Positions 1 to 11,182 of a stretch of 64,000 nt of DNA are shown here, in pieces. Numbering within the stretch: position 1 is the stretch's first letter; every line of letters begins with the position of its first letter. The translations under genes and the position numbers were made by a program. The notes below the pieces were generated by a model that ran no database searches, was not told the origin of the DNA, and was given only the letters and a program-made list of their open reading frames with translations. The DNA is taken from contig CAICTM010000338.1 of the NCBI GenBank assembly GCA_903772945.1, positions 1-64,000 on the forward strand. Reading direction: 5' to 3'. The stretch comes from Seminavis robusta (taxonomy: Eukaryota > Bacillariophyta > Bacillariophyceae > Naviculales > Naviculaceae).

Positions 1-355
1 CATGCTTTCAAGTCCTGAGGTAAATACATAGGCACAGATTGAAGGAAGGTCCCTATTGCTTGTGCCGGTTCTATCCGGTAAACCCCCGTTGGTCCGGCTT
101 CTTCCAAGCAGGTTGATGAGTCACTCAATGAAGGACAGCCAGCCGAAGGCTAGTGCCCTCAACTTGGCATTTTTCTAAAGGCCAAGGTATTTTTCTAGCC
201 TTAACCTTGAAAGGGCAACTGGCGCGCTATTGTACATTGCTGGTGACGGTACCGAGCCTTAACCTGCAAGGAAACACGCACCATATGTAGTTGTTCGCTT
301 TGATAGCCTTAATCTTACTAGGGAACCGCACCATATGTACGCGACACACACCACA

Positions 356-386
<31 letters not shown>

Positions 387-720
387 ACACACGCACAAGA
401 TAAGCTTCAAGGACAGCAGCCGGAGGCTAGTCCTCAACTTGCATTTTTCTAAGCAAAGGAGGGTTCTGATCGGTGCCTTAACCTTGCAAGGGAAACCATA
501 CCTTATGTACCCGTAACCTTAACCTTGCAAGGGAAACATGCACCATATGTACGCGACACAACACACACAACCACACACACACACACACACACACACACAA
601 CAACACCACAACACACACACACACACACACACAAAGATAAAGTTCAAAGCCCTCAGCTTGCTAGCTGTAGTTGAGGAGCAAAAGGCTCAGCTTGCTAGTG
701 GTAGTTGAGGGCAAGATGGT
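1..720. repeat. Degenerate minisatellite with (CA)n tracts
   Basis: Units of roughly 280 bp recur. A block reading 'aaggacagc(c)agccg.aggctagt..cctcaacttg.catttttctaa' occurs near 131-178 and again near 409-452. A block with 'ccttaacc(t)tgcaaggg' followed by 'gcaccatatgtacgcgacac' occurs near 255-345 and 476-560, each time running into a long CA tract (about 348-395 and 558-632). No coding sequence is visible. The copies are diverged and partly scrambled, so the array is probably old or collapsed in assembly. Confidence 0.8.
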
Positions 721-1512
721 GCTCGGTGAGTCGAGTCAAGTCAAGTCACGCTTAGGACGTTGTTTGCATAATCCAAAAGGTCAACTCTGGAACCAGCCAC
801 GTATGGTACCAGCACCCCCACACTCTCACCCAATGAGTGCGACCACTGCATGCGCTGCCTAGCTTAGCCCCCCTCGCTCCTTAACGTATCTACTTTCTAC
901 CTGGTAGTAGTATTTATTTCTCATGACTGAGCAGGGGCTTGTCTATGGAGGCTTAACTTATTGGTTTCCAGTTTGCACTGCTGAACAATTGAGCTGGCCC
1001 ACATCGGGATCATGATATCTCCAGGGCAACCTCTAGGTACTTGGCTATCAGGTGGGGAGGAGTGAAGAGGGCACAGTGTTGCATTGGTGTGAGCTTGTCT
1101 GGGAGCAACGAAAGTCTTCATGACGTTTTCCAGAGACAAACCAACAACACCTAGTAGAGAATCTCGGATCCTCCAGCCATGACTGGATGTGCAAAAGCCT
1201 TGGCTGCGTGGGTGCAAAGCGGTGGGTGCAAAGCCTGCCTCGTTGCAGCTCTGAGGCCCACCGAAACACACCGCTGCCCGTTTGCACTACGGCTTACCTC
1301 GCAATAACGGATACCAAGAGACGACTTGCGATGCCATAGACCAAGGTAACCGAACGAACAAGAGGAATGCTCAGTCTTACTGGGACAAACACAAGCTCCA
1401 ATGTCCAACATGCCACACTGTGTATTACTGGAGGTTGGCTCCCACAAAGAAGCAGCATTGCGTCCACTGACATCCCGGAATCCAAAGTCCCAATCTTTGA
1501 CAACCCCTTGAG
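721..1512. other. Intergenic, no supported gene
   Basis: Only short overlapping open frames without recognisable content are seen. It is the 3' flank of the CRAL-TRIO/DUF6824 gene on the minus strand. Confidence 0.5.
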
Positions 1513-3299
1513 TTAGTCATCCCGTTGGTGCCGTTTCTGAATTCGCTGTGGTGATTGTTGCAGTGAATCTGAGTGTGTTCTCTTGGACAAAACTGAAGCC
1601 AGTGACTCTCCCTCTGAGCTGGTTGCTCCAAAACTAGCCGAGCCGTCAGATGGGGATGCCTTGCTTTTGCTGGGGCCACCTTTGTTGCGCGTGTTTCGAT
1701 AAAAGTGGGAAATCTACAAGCAACGAATGGGTGAGAAAGATCACAAAAATCATATCTCTGCGCCAAGAATGCAATTCAACTTGTACATACCTTATTCCTC
1801 GCAGTTTGTTGGTCCACTTCTTCCCATGTGTCATCTTCCCATTTCAAAAACCGACCATGCGATTCTTGGATAATTGTGACAATACGTTCAGCAATTGCTG
1901 TCTTTCCATACTTCCCAGCAGCCTCATATTTGTCTCGAAACATGTCTGCGATATGTGCAGCTCTCACATTGCCCGTGTGATTTGTGGTATGACGTCCCCG
2001 TCCGAAGAGGACATCAAATCGATGGGGGACTATGGTATCAGCTGTATTCTTCTTGCCCTTTTCTTCCTGCTTTCGCCAGCTCCGGATCCATTGAAGATGA
2101 TTCTCCAGATTCATGGGTTGATTTGGATGGAATGGGAGGCAATCTGTTGGGATTCCAAAAGTCTGCAATTTGAATTTGACCTGTTCAAAGTCCCCAAAGT
2201 GGACGCATACTTTTGCTCTCACTTTCTCCGGGAGTAACCATCGAATGCCACCAACCAAAGGACGAAGATATTCTTGGGTCAACAGGAAATGGACACCAGC
2301 CACCTTGTGTACCCCCCCTGACCTGAGCCCTTTAATTCGCTGAAGATTATGAAGAAAAGTCTGTGGTAGATTGAGCAGTGATTCTCCAATAAGACAGATT
2401 ACCACAACTATGCCCTTCCTTCGTGCAACCTCAGCTTGGAGAAAGCTCATTGCAAAAAATGCTTCGACGCGTAGCTACAAGTAGTTTGATCGACAGGGAA
2501 GGCAAGATTCTGCATTTAGACACAAAGGAGCATGGCAAGGGCAGTTCCATCCAATCACAGCTCTAGTAGAAGTACTCACATGAGAATTCATTGCTACAGA
2601 GTTGTCCCTGTAGCCAGGGCATATCACCAAGACCAGACGGCCAGCAGCATCACGCACGGGCAAGAACTGCCATGCCCCTGATGTGAGAACCTTCATGTCA
2701 TCTTCACTAAGATCACTCATGAGTAGATTTCTGCCCAAGGCAGGGCCATCACCAAACAGCTCCAATTTGACCTCAAAATGCTGCACAATTCTCTGTGCCG
2801 ACGACTTGACATCAAAATCATCGCAGCGAAGAAACATAAGGCGGAAATCCTTGTCCATCACATACTCTTTGTTCAAATACTTGGCTTTTTCATAGGCCTT
2901 CCGGTGAGGTATCTTTCGAATTTCCAGCTCCAATTGCGCTAGCGAAGCATCAACATCCTTAGGGTCCTTGCTCTCATGGGCCATTCCATATAAATCAAAC
3001 GTATTTCGCTCCTTCTCTTCAAACGACAGCTTCTCAAGTTCATCGGCCAAGAGCTTATCAATAAGATCTGCCTCGTCAGAAGACGGAGGGAAACGTTCCA
3101 AGGAAAGACCTGCATCCTGAAAGGTCTTGTCCCTTTGAACATTCGATTCTCGAGCCACAAAGTCCATTACTTCTGACGATGTTGTATCAGGAGCCAGCAG
3201 ATCACACATTTCCAGAATGTCTGCAGTGTTCATATCTGTGAATGCGGTATCAGTAACAACACTGCTGTCGCTGTCGAGGACTGGTAGGAAAGGCTCCAT
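1513..3299 (-). CDS. CRAL-TRIO (Sec14-like) and DUF6824 fusion protein
   Basis: Three exons: 3299-2580, 2474-1791, 1713-1513 (introns 2475-2579 and 1714-1790, both GT-AG, phase 0), giving 534 residues. Residues 1-130 are acidic and low in pattern. About 150-345 match a Sec14/CRAL-TRIO lipid-binding fold: 'IPHRKAYEKA', 'DFRLMFLRCDDFD', 'RDAAGRLVLV', then across the first intron 'RRKGIVVVICLIG' and 'LPEKVRAKV'. About 390-480 match DUF6824, a diatom-rich family of unknown function: 'DVLFGRGRHTTNHTGN', 'GRFLKWEDDTW', and across the second intron 'TARNK-ISHFYRNTRNK'. The last 55 residues are Ser/Lys-rich. CRAL-TRIO domains bind small lipids or phosphoinositides; the role of the added DUF6824 is unknown. 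The splice sites restore conserved motifs on both sides, so the model is good. The N-terminus is the least certain part. Confidence 0.85.
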
Positions 3300-3907
3300 G
3301 GTTGGAGCTGATCTGGAATGCGTTTTAAAATCTACATGTACTTCTTCTGTTCACAGAGTATCTGTATCTGATGCTACTAGCGGGACATGGGCTGGTGTGC
3401 GGAGCGATCGAGAAGCCATCTCACCTCTCTCCCCCCTTTACCCCCCTTTCCCCGCCGCCATCCTCACTCCCACGCCTGTGATTCTTGGCCCCCCTACTAG
3501 CTAGTACCTCCCCTAAACCCTCCATTGAGTTTCTTTTTTCAATCTCCAACTCACGGACGAAGCCATAAAACTGGCACTCAAGATCCAGCCCTGAACCCAA
3601 CAACCTATCATCTGGCAGTGCGACACAATCCTTCGGTTCAGCCTGGGGCAGTGCGCAACGGTACCGAAGAACCCGAGCGGCGCTATTGTATCAAAATAGA
3701 AACTTTGTGGATCGGTAGAAACTCGCAGCTCTATCTGGTAGATAGCTAGAAGTCAATGACAAGGGAGTACTTTACTGCTAGAGGGTTACATACATTCTTT
3801 ACATTTCTATGCTTACACCTACTGTACGTAGTCACGTCACAATTAATAGTCGATCGATCGATCCATCCGCCGTCCTATCAAGTTAGTATTGTAGCAATCC
3901 GGTGCTT
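3300..3907. other. Upstream region of the CRAL-TRIO gene; intergenic
   Basis: About 600 bp between the ATG at 3299 and the 3' end of the neighbour at 3908. It should contain the promoter of the CRAL-TRIO gene. A pyrimidine-rich stretch lies at 3421-3475 and a short (GATC)n run, 'cgatcgatcgatcc', near 3852. No gene is supported. Confidence 0.45.
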
Positions 3908-5401
3908 CTAGATTAAACCAAGCAGGTCCAAGGCAACAGTTGCTACCAGAAGCAACAGCCCCAGGACGCTGGGCTCAATCGAGGTTTCATGTTGCGCCAC
4001 CATGAGTTTGCTTTCTTGTTCCTGTTTGGCAACGACGGTCAGGGTTCCAGTGAAAAGGCTGCAATGCCGTGATGCTGGAGGAGGGCCAGGTCGTTGTTTC
4101 GCATTGTCGATTTGGCGACAAGTACCCGTGACAAGACTGCAATGTCCCGCGGCACGACAAGGAGTAGGTCGTTCTAGGCTCCTTATCCTAACGTGTGCTG
4201 GGATAGCATTGGTAGTTTCCTGTTTGGGCTTTTGAGGTGACTTGTTTGTCTGAGACACATGGGTCTGCAATGGCCCCGGAGCTGTTGACTGTGATGTCGG
4301 TGCGTACGAGGGAACCTTTGGCTGATGCGCCGCATTTGCCTTGGGAGCCGCACTTGTCTGAAGAGATAGTCTTGACTGCGAAACAGTTGACTCAAACCCC
4401 CTTTGCGGAGATACCAATGGCTGAAACGACATCCTTCGCGGAGATACCTTTGGCTGAAATGAGCAGAACTGGGGCACCTTTGGTGGTGGGGGTGCCCTTT
4501 GTGGAGTCATCTTTGGCACAAATACCTCTGTATGGAGCGGTGAAGCCAGCTGGGACACGTTTGATTGATGTACTTCTTTCGACGGCGATAGTACATCTGC
4601 TCCTGGAGACTCGGCTATCGGCAGGTGCACCCTCTTCAGATCCGTCTCGAGACTACTGTGACGACGTGGAGACTGCATGGTCGCCACGTCCTGCTGGGCA
4701 GGTTGAGGATGCCAAGAGGCGCGACGATTCGACGTGGTTGTCATCTTGTGTCCCCTTTGTCGTTCTTGGGCAATGTGTTTCTTCCACCAGTCGGGTAGAG
4801 CCGTAGAGGATCTCCGCTTGCCATTAGTCGTCTGTTCCTGTTTGAGCTGTGGATTGTTCAAAATCTTTGGCGCCAAATCAGCAATCGTGGCGATCCCAGG
4901 GATGGCTTGTCTACGCGGTGGTGAAGTCTGCTTTGGAAGACTCTTGCTCTGGTTACATTGTGGAGATCTGATATCGTACCTCATGGGTTCCCGGAGAAAT
5001 CCACTGGATCGGGACTCCCCGGAGCTTTCACAATCCAAAAGGCAACTGCTGTCGCTGCTGCTATCGCTGTCACTGTCGGTGTCGTAATCGAAGTCGCTGT
5101 CATCGGATTCCGTGTCATCACCACTGCTTGCAATTCGATAATACGGCCCATCCAGAGGCACGAGCATCATCTTGCTTTCGTACGTGCGACACAAATGGGT
5201 CTGAAAGTCCGATGGCAATGTTTCCAGAGAACAATTCGAAGAGTCTTGATTCGTGGCGAGACTTTGGAGTGAATCCCGAGACTGGTTTCCAAAGACAATG
5301 GCCGTGGCAAGGTCTTCTACATTCTTCGAGGAATCAACGCTCCTGCTGCCTTCTTGATGACGAGCTTCTCCCGAGGACGAAACTGAGGAGGATAGCGCCA
5401 T
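3908..5401 (-). CDS. Ser/Pro-rich hypothetical protein with hydrophobic C-terminal tail
   Basis: One open frame. The first true ATG is at 5401, with a good context (GACCATGG), giving 497 residues; the four codons before it start from TTG and are not used here. I do not recognise the family. The N-terminal third has an acidic run near 100-120 (DDTESDDSDFDYDTDSDSD) followed by Ser-rich sequence. The middle is basic and rich in SP/TP sites and in a loose repeat of 'PKVSPRR' and 'PLVSPQR'. Near 430-460 a block 'HCSL(V/F)TGT' occurs twice. The last 19 residues are hydrophobic and end 'ALDLLGLI', like a tail anchor. The same beginning (MAL..S...SSS) and end (PS.LG..L.V...ALD..G.I) occur in the protein at 12618-13157. 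It is divergent with the YchF gene across 324 bp. The gene call is good; the function is unknown. Confidence 0.75.
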   Translation of the reverse strand: MALSSSVSSSGEARHQEGSRSVDSSKNVEDLATAIVFGNQSRDSLQSLATNQDSSNCSLETLPSDFQTHLCRTYESKMMLVPLDGPYYRIASSGDDTESDDSDFDYDTDSDSDSSSDSSCLLDCESSGESRSSGFLREPMRYDIRSPQCNQSKSLPKQTSPPRRQAIPGIATIADLAPKILNNPQLKQEQTTNGKRRSSTALPDWWKKHIAQERQRGHKMTTTSNRRASWHPQPAQQDVATMQSPRRHSSLETDLKRVHLPIAESPGADVLSPSKEVHQSNVSQLASPLHTEVFVPKMTPQRAPPPPKVPQFCSFQPKVSPRRMSFQPLVSPQRGFESTVSQSRLSLQTSAAPKANAAHQPKVPSYAPTSQSTAPGPLQTHVSQTNKSPQKPKQETTNAIPAHVRIRSLERPTPCRAAGHCSLVTGTCRQIDNAKQRPGPPPASRHCSLFTGTLTVVAKQEQESKLMVAQHETSIEPSVLGLLLLVATVALDLLGLI

Positions 5402-5725
5402 GGTCCCCGGCAAAGCACAAGCAACAACCCAGAGGGGTCTACCGTAGCGTTCTGGGCAAAAATGACGCTGGAAACGAAAAAGTGAGCAGTCGCCAAGGAG
5501 ACTCGACTCCGGAAATTTGGCGACGAAGGGAAATGGGGAACGGTCAACGGTTGATGGAGTATAACAAGATTTCGATCTTACTACTGTCAGCGTTCTCTCA
5601 AAAGATCCGCAAGCACTGAACGCTCACTCGGAACAGATCGGGACAACAAGCCAATTGAATTCGAAGTTGAGTGCTGTGCCATCCTTACATCAGGTCCTTT
5701 CACGTGCAAGGACCTCACCTTGGCC
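5402..5725. promoter_or_regulatory. Divergent promoter region
   Basis: 324 bp separate the two ATGs at 5401 (minus) and 5726 (plus), so both promoters must share this space. A CACGTG (G-box/E-box) lies at about 5701-5706, 20 bp before the YchF start. No TATA box is obvious. Shared regulation is inferred from geometry only. Confidence 0.45.
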
Positions 5726-7054
5726 ATGGGAGACTGGTTGCCAAGCACGCTGCGTTTGACGCTCATGTTCTACTGTATCATGAGCCGCTCGCAATCGGTT
5801 TACAGCTTTTGTGGCGGCCAATCTGAGTTCTGCCCCAAATATCAACTATATCCTCCCCTACGGATCCATCCTCCCAGGAAGAGCCCGCATCGGCTTGATC
5901 CTCTATCCATGAAGATCAAAGTGGGCATTGTAGGCTTACCCAATGTTGGGAAGAGCACTCTCTTCAACGCTCTTTCCAGAAAGTCGATTGCCCAGGCTGA
6001 AAATTTTCCTTTTTGCACCATTGAGCCCAACGTTGCTCTCATTGCTGTTCCAGACCCCAATTTGCCAGCATTGGCCGCATTGGCCGCCAGCAACAAGGCG
6101 GTTCCTGCGACAATGGAATTTGTGGATGTGGCAGGACTGGTAGCAGGTGCATCCAGAGGCGAAGGTCTGGGCAACCGGTTCTTGGCAACCATACGAGAGT
6201 GCAACGCGATTTGTCACCTTGTTCGGTACTTTGACGACAATCAAATTGTCCATGTTGACGGCCGTGTCGACCCCCGAAAAGACGCCGAAGTGGTAAATTT
6301 GGAATTAGTCCTGGCAGATATTGCACACATTGAAAGACGCCTGGAAAAGACTACATGCCAAGGGGTGGAACGCGAGACTCTTGAGTCATTACTCCCCGAG
6401 CTGCACAAGGGAATCCCGGCAAGAAGTGTGGGCCTTTCCCCTAGTGGAGTGTTTGCTATCAAATCCATGGGACTGTTGACGCTGAAGCCTGTCATTTACG
6501 TTTTTAATGTGGATGAAGTTGACTTTTTGTTGGCAAAAGAAGACACCATGGCGAATGCTGGTCAAATTGTGGGCGAGATTCAGTACTGCGACCCTAGCCG
6601 CGCTACTTTTACTGTCGTGAGCGCCAAACTAGAAGCAAAGATTGCCTCTCTTGCAGATGAGAAGGCTCAGCGAGAGTACTTGGTTGGAATGGGTGTAGAT
6701 TTGGATGACAAGGCTCCATTGGATGACCTTATGAGCTACAGCGTTCTTCCCTCGATGGTGAAAGATTTGCTAAATCTGTTCCTGGTTTACACGGGGCCAG
6801 GAGTTCCACCTGAGCGGTCTCGGACCACCAAAGCTTATCTGTTCTCCAAGCATCAGCCACCAAATTGTGTGCAGCTTGCCGGGAGACTTCATGGGGACAT
6901 TCAAAAAGGATTTATCCGTGCGGAGGTCGTTCCTGCCTCTGTCCTACTACAGTATTCCAATTACAATGAAGCAAGAGCAGGCGGGGCCATTCGAACAGAG
7001 GGCAAAGACTCAACCTTGAACGAAGACGATGTTGTGATGATCAAGTGGAGATAG
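5726..7054 (+). CDS. ychF: YchF/OLA1-family GTPase/ATPase, possibly organellar
   Basis: Single exon, 442 residues from the ATG at 5726 (GCCATGG context). The YchF core starts at residue 62 (MKIKVGIVGLPNVGKST; P-loop about 70-78). It then has 'DVAGLV' with 'GEGLGNRFL' (G3 region) and 'NVDE' in place of NKxD, the non-canonical G4 typical of YchF proteins that prefer ATP. The last 80 residues are a TGS domain ('KAYLFSK', 'GDIQKGFIRAEVV', 'NEDDVVMIKW'). YchF proteins associate with ribosomes and act in stress responses. The 61-residue extension before the core is unusual. It has a hydrophobic stretch (LRLTLMFYCIM) and then 'SVYSFCGG', which could be a signal peptide with Phe at +1 as used for diatom plastid import; this is inference. 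If translation starts at 5909 instead, the protein is cytosolic. Confidence 0.92.
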   Translation: MGDWLPSTLRLTLMFYCIMSRSQSVYSFCGGQSEFCPKYQLYPPLRIHPPRKSPHRLDPLSMKIKVGIVGLPNVGKSTLFNALSRKSIAQAENFPFCTIEPNVALIAVPDPNLPALAALAASNKAVPATMEFVDVAGLVAGASRGEGLGNRFLATIRECNAICHLVRYFDDNQIVHVDGRVDPRKDAEVVNLELVLADIAHIERRLEKTTCQGVERETLESLLPELHKGIPARSVGLSPSGVFAIKSMGLLTLKPVIYVFNVDEVDFLLAKEDTMANAGQIVGEIQYCDPSRATFTVVSAKLEAKIASLADEKAQREYLVGMGVDLDDKAPLDDLMSYSVLPSMVKDLLNLFLVYTGPGVPPERSRTTKAYLFSKHQPPNCVQLAGRLHGDIQKGFIRAEVVPASVLLQYSNYNEARAGGAIRTEGKDSTLNEDDVVMIKWR

Positions 7055-7290
7055 CATTTTTGGCCTGGCAAACTGGTAGACAAGCAGCTTTGACGATTTG
7101 ATTCTATGACGTCAGTCTGAAGATCCAAAGATATGACACGCCGATCATCACAAGATCCAAGATTGAGCCCGCTGCCTTCCTTTCGACTGGCTATGTCATT
7201 GCAGCGTTAGAGCCAAGCCACCTTGCGAGAGAGAGCATAACTCCAAAGCCCTTCGTTTTACTAAAAAGGACAACAGCAATTCATCCCACT

Positions 7291-8001
7291 ATGAGACAAC
7301 AGTTGTTCTGCTTCCTTGTGACTGCTCTTCTACCAGTTATCTCGGCTGCATTCTTTCCAACGTTCGGGAGCCCTTCGTTCGTCGCATCCAGCCTGGTGTC
7401 CCTTTCTGCTTCAACGACTGAGGAGATGGCAACAGAGGTGAAAGTAGGAGACAAGCTACCATCGGTGAAACTTATGGAGCTCAAGTCACCGGAAGGAAAA
7501 CCAAAGGTTGTCAACCTATCAGACTTGATTGCAGGCAAGAAGGTCGCAATCTTTGGTGTTCCCGGAGCCTTCACTCCTGGATGTTCAAAGTCGCATCTCC
7601 CATCGTTCATGGATGCACAAGCTGACTTGAAGGACAAGGGAGTGGATCTCACCATTTGTATCGCCACAAACGACGCTTTTGTCATGGAGGTAAGGACTTT
7701 TGGATTTGACATTGCAACGAATTGGTGGCTGGAAGTTGGTCATTTTCGTTGCTCATAACATGATTGCTGCTGTTGCTAGGCATGGGGTCGTACATCTGGA
7801 GGTGCTGATGCTGGTATAGTGTTCTTGGCGGACGGATCGGCCGAATTGACCAAAGCATTGGGGCTTGCCATGGAGTCCCCGGCGATGGTTCGCACCACGA
7901 GATTCAGTCTCATCGCTGAAGACGGAGTGGTCACACACTACTTTTCGTCCAAGGAGCAATCATCAGACACATGGGCGCCCGCTGTTTTGTCTGCTCTGTA
8001 A
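7291..8001 (+). CDS. Peroxiredoxin (Prx5/type II), probably plastid-targeted
   Basis: Two exons, 7291-7689 and 7780-8001, with a phase 0 GT-AG intron of 90 bp; 206 residues. Residues 1-19 are a hydrophobic signal peptide and are followed by 'SAAFFP', which fits the diatom ASAFAP plastid-import motif, then a Ser/Thr-rich transit-like stretch to about 45. The mature part is a Prx5 redoxin fold: 'VPGAFTPGCSKSHLP' with the peroxidatic Cys at 98, and a second Cys at 123 in 'TICIATNDAFVME'. The intron falls exactly at 'VME-AWGRTSGG', restoring the conserved core, and the end has the usual 'FSLIAEDGVVTHYF'. It reduces H2O2 and organic peroxides using thioredoxin or glutaredoxin. It lies 236 bp downstream of the YchF gene on the same strand, with its own upstream region. 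Confidence 0.93.
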
Positions 8002-10274
8002 GATCGAAGTACAGAATGCCCCTTAGCAAGCAATTCATAGTAAGCAACTATAGCTGCGATAAGCTCAGATTGTACATTTGCACTTACCGTAGAGTATAAG
8101 AGTTATAATTCCGAGAGTTGGTGGTGGTATAAGAGAACTCGGAGGGTTGCTTCTGGTATATCGCTGCAATTGGAGGGATCTCTCACTGTTGGCGGAGACG
8201 TAGACAGATAAGCATGAAGGCGTAGATGTAATGTTATGCAAAAGCATGCTCCCGAAAGCGTTAATTCACAATCTCAAGCTTCCTACTCCATCTCAGACTT
8301 CGACGGCGAAATCAACACGTAACCGTCAACCTTGAGCCGATACAGGAGTTCTTCCGTACCGGTACCAGTCACTTTCTCGGTGTTGTGCAAGAAAGAAGAC
8401 ACGGAATTCAAGATAGGTGCACTGATTGATTGGTTTGTGGTGCTCTTGGTGGTGCACACGGTTAGTGCCGCTCATGCAAAAACGATCATGTTGTCTCGCT
8501 GGCAGTGATCATAAGCTGACACGAAGACGGTATCGCGTTAACAGTGGGGCTGCCTTGTGGCAAGCACTAGTTGGTGGTCAGCCTTGGCCAGCAGCACACA
8601 CCCTTCTCTTATGTCTTGTAGTCGTTCAATCTTCTTCTTTAGTTGGTCGGATGGTTAGTTCCTATCAAAGTCAAGGTAGAAGGTCTGTCAATCACTATGT
8701 CCATGGGTGACTCTGGAACACTTGGGCCACACTGTTGCCACATAACTTCATGTCAGCCTTCCCCAGCGCCCTGTGCCTGGAAGCATTCGCTGTGCCATAC
8801 CCCCAGGATGAGAACATTCCCATTGGCATAGTCGTTGACAACTGAAAGCTAAGACTGCGGTTACACATTCCTTTCCCCTCTCTTCACCATGTCCTAACAG
8901 AGGCTGTATATCAGTAGTTTCATAGTTAAATAGTGGGCAGGCTGGCCTACCGGTAGTGCCATTGGCTGTTCCTTGTCTTGCTATTTGTCATGATACTGGT
9001 AGAGGGAGTTTTGCTCGCATATTCTCAATCGATGGGATCATGCCAAGCAGATAATACGGTACCGTAAAACTACATGTATCGGCCCCTTCGTTTTGTCGGT
9101 GATGCATGATAGTTAATGGAGATCCGAATAACGGACCAAACATTGGCAATGCATGGAGTTGGTTCAACAGGCGGAAAAGATAGCTGCCGTGGAGCTGTAT
9201 CATTCGCTGGATGAATATATCACGTAGATGCTCCATCTTGTTTTTCCCCTTCTTCATCCAGCTCCATAGTAAGTTGTTTGCGAGCATGTTTGGCTTCTTC
9301 AGGGTATGGTCCGTGATCTTTGGTGGGTCGATAGAATCGCACGGAAAGATATCTACAGAGTCAGATTCAAGGATTTTGTTTGCATGAACTCGCGCCAAAA
9401 GCCCATCGACTTGGTTTGTGGTTAGTTGTCGGTGGGCGTCGTTCCATACATGTAGCAGCGAAGTGGGCATGAAGCACGGCGGGTCCACGAACCATGAACA
9501 CAATCTCTGAGCGAATTGTGTATTGGAATACTGGGATCACCATGAGCCAATGGGATGGAATCCATAGCCTGACTTGGTTGCTTGTTATACAGGTAGTTGT
9601 TCTTTGCTGGATTGGTAATGGTTGCCTCTCTTCAATATATTATTGGGAGCATTCCTTATTGATTCGATTCCATGGCCAACACACTCGATGGTTGAACTTT
9701 TAAACCCAAGCTAGTGGATGGATCCAGATTGAGATTCATCCAATAGACTTCAGGTTCAGAGGATGGGTTGGACTGAGACAGATGAATGCGCCTTGGATTG
9801 ATGATGTGGGCACCTCCAGCTGCAGTGACGATTTGGACGTGGGTATCTGCTGCAAGTGAATCTTTACAAAGAACAGCTCCCGCTTCCCTTACTCCATGCA
9901 GCGACCCTTCTTTCGGTTATCCTGTGGCTGGCTAGTAGCTTGGAAGAACTCGTCCTACCAGCAGGCCTCCGCTGAAGCTTCACTAACATGCTCCCCATGC
10001 ATGGTCACTGACAAGAAAATGACAATCGGTGGGCAAGGATCCGAGCGGTTGGATCCTTCTTTTGTACCTTTAACCTTAGTAAAGATTTGTTCGCAGATCT
10101 AGATAGATGACTCATCGGACTCAACTTTACCAGTCACAAAGCCAATCCAAGAGAGGCATTCATTCGGGCGGTCCACTTTCGAAGCCAAACGGATAACCAT
10201 TTCCTTGTCTTTTTGGGCTTGTCGATTGATAGAGTTGTTGTTGTAAGGGGACCGAAAAGGAAAGAGTTTGGACT
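8002..10274. other. Long intergenic stretch with weak gene fragments
   Basis: About 2.3 kb without a secure gene. Reading the minus strand from about 8466 down to a stop at 8284 gives an open stretch ending 'TEELLYRLKVDGYVLISP', which reads like a terminal exon but has no clear start or donor. A 160-codon frame at 8988-9470 is listed separately. No tRNA or repeat array was recognised. Confidence 0.4.
8988..9470 (-). CDS. Possible small hypothetical protein
   Basis: Open frame of 160 codons from an ATG at 9470. Composition is ordinary, with a helical, basic middle (WSWMKKGKNKMEHLRDIF) and no recognised domain. It is not overlapped by a better frame, but no splice sites or homologous motif support it. 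It may be a chance frame or a decayed gene. Confidence 0.25.
   Translation of the reverse strand: MPTSLLHVWNDAHRQLTTNQVDGLLARVHANKILESDSVDIFPCDSIDPPKITDHTLKKPNMLANNLLWSWMKKGKNKMEHLRDIFIQRMIQLHGSYLFRLLNQLHALPMFGPLFGSPLTIMHHRQNEGADTCSFTVPYYLLGMIPSIENMRAKLPLPVS

Positions 10275-11182
<908 letters not shown>

Noticed and set aside
1650-2237. 195-codon plus-strand frame
   Set aside because: Antisense shadow of the CRAL-TRIO/DUF6824 exon, where conserved motifs are on the other strand.
4237-4806. 189-codon plus-strand frame
   Set aside because: It lies wholly antisense to the Ser/Pro-rich gene and mirrors its repeats ('AEIP.AE.'); no independent support.
3908-5413. Start of the Ser/Pro-rich protein at 5413
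   Set aside because: That codon is TTG; the first ATG, in good context, is at 5401. The same reasoning moved the starts of the genes at 5726, 12618 and 40693.
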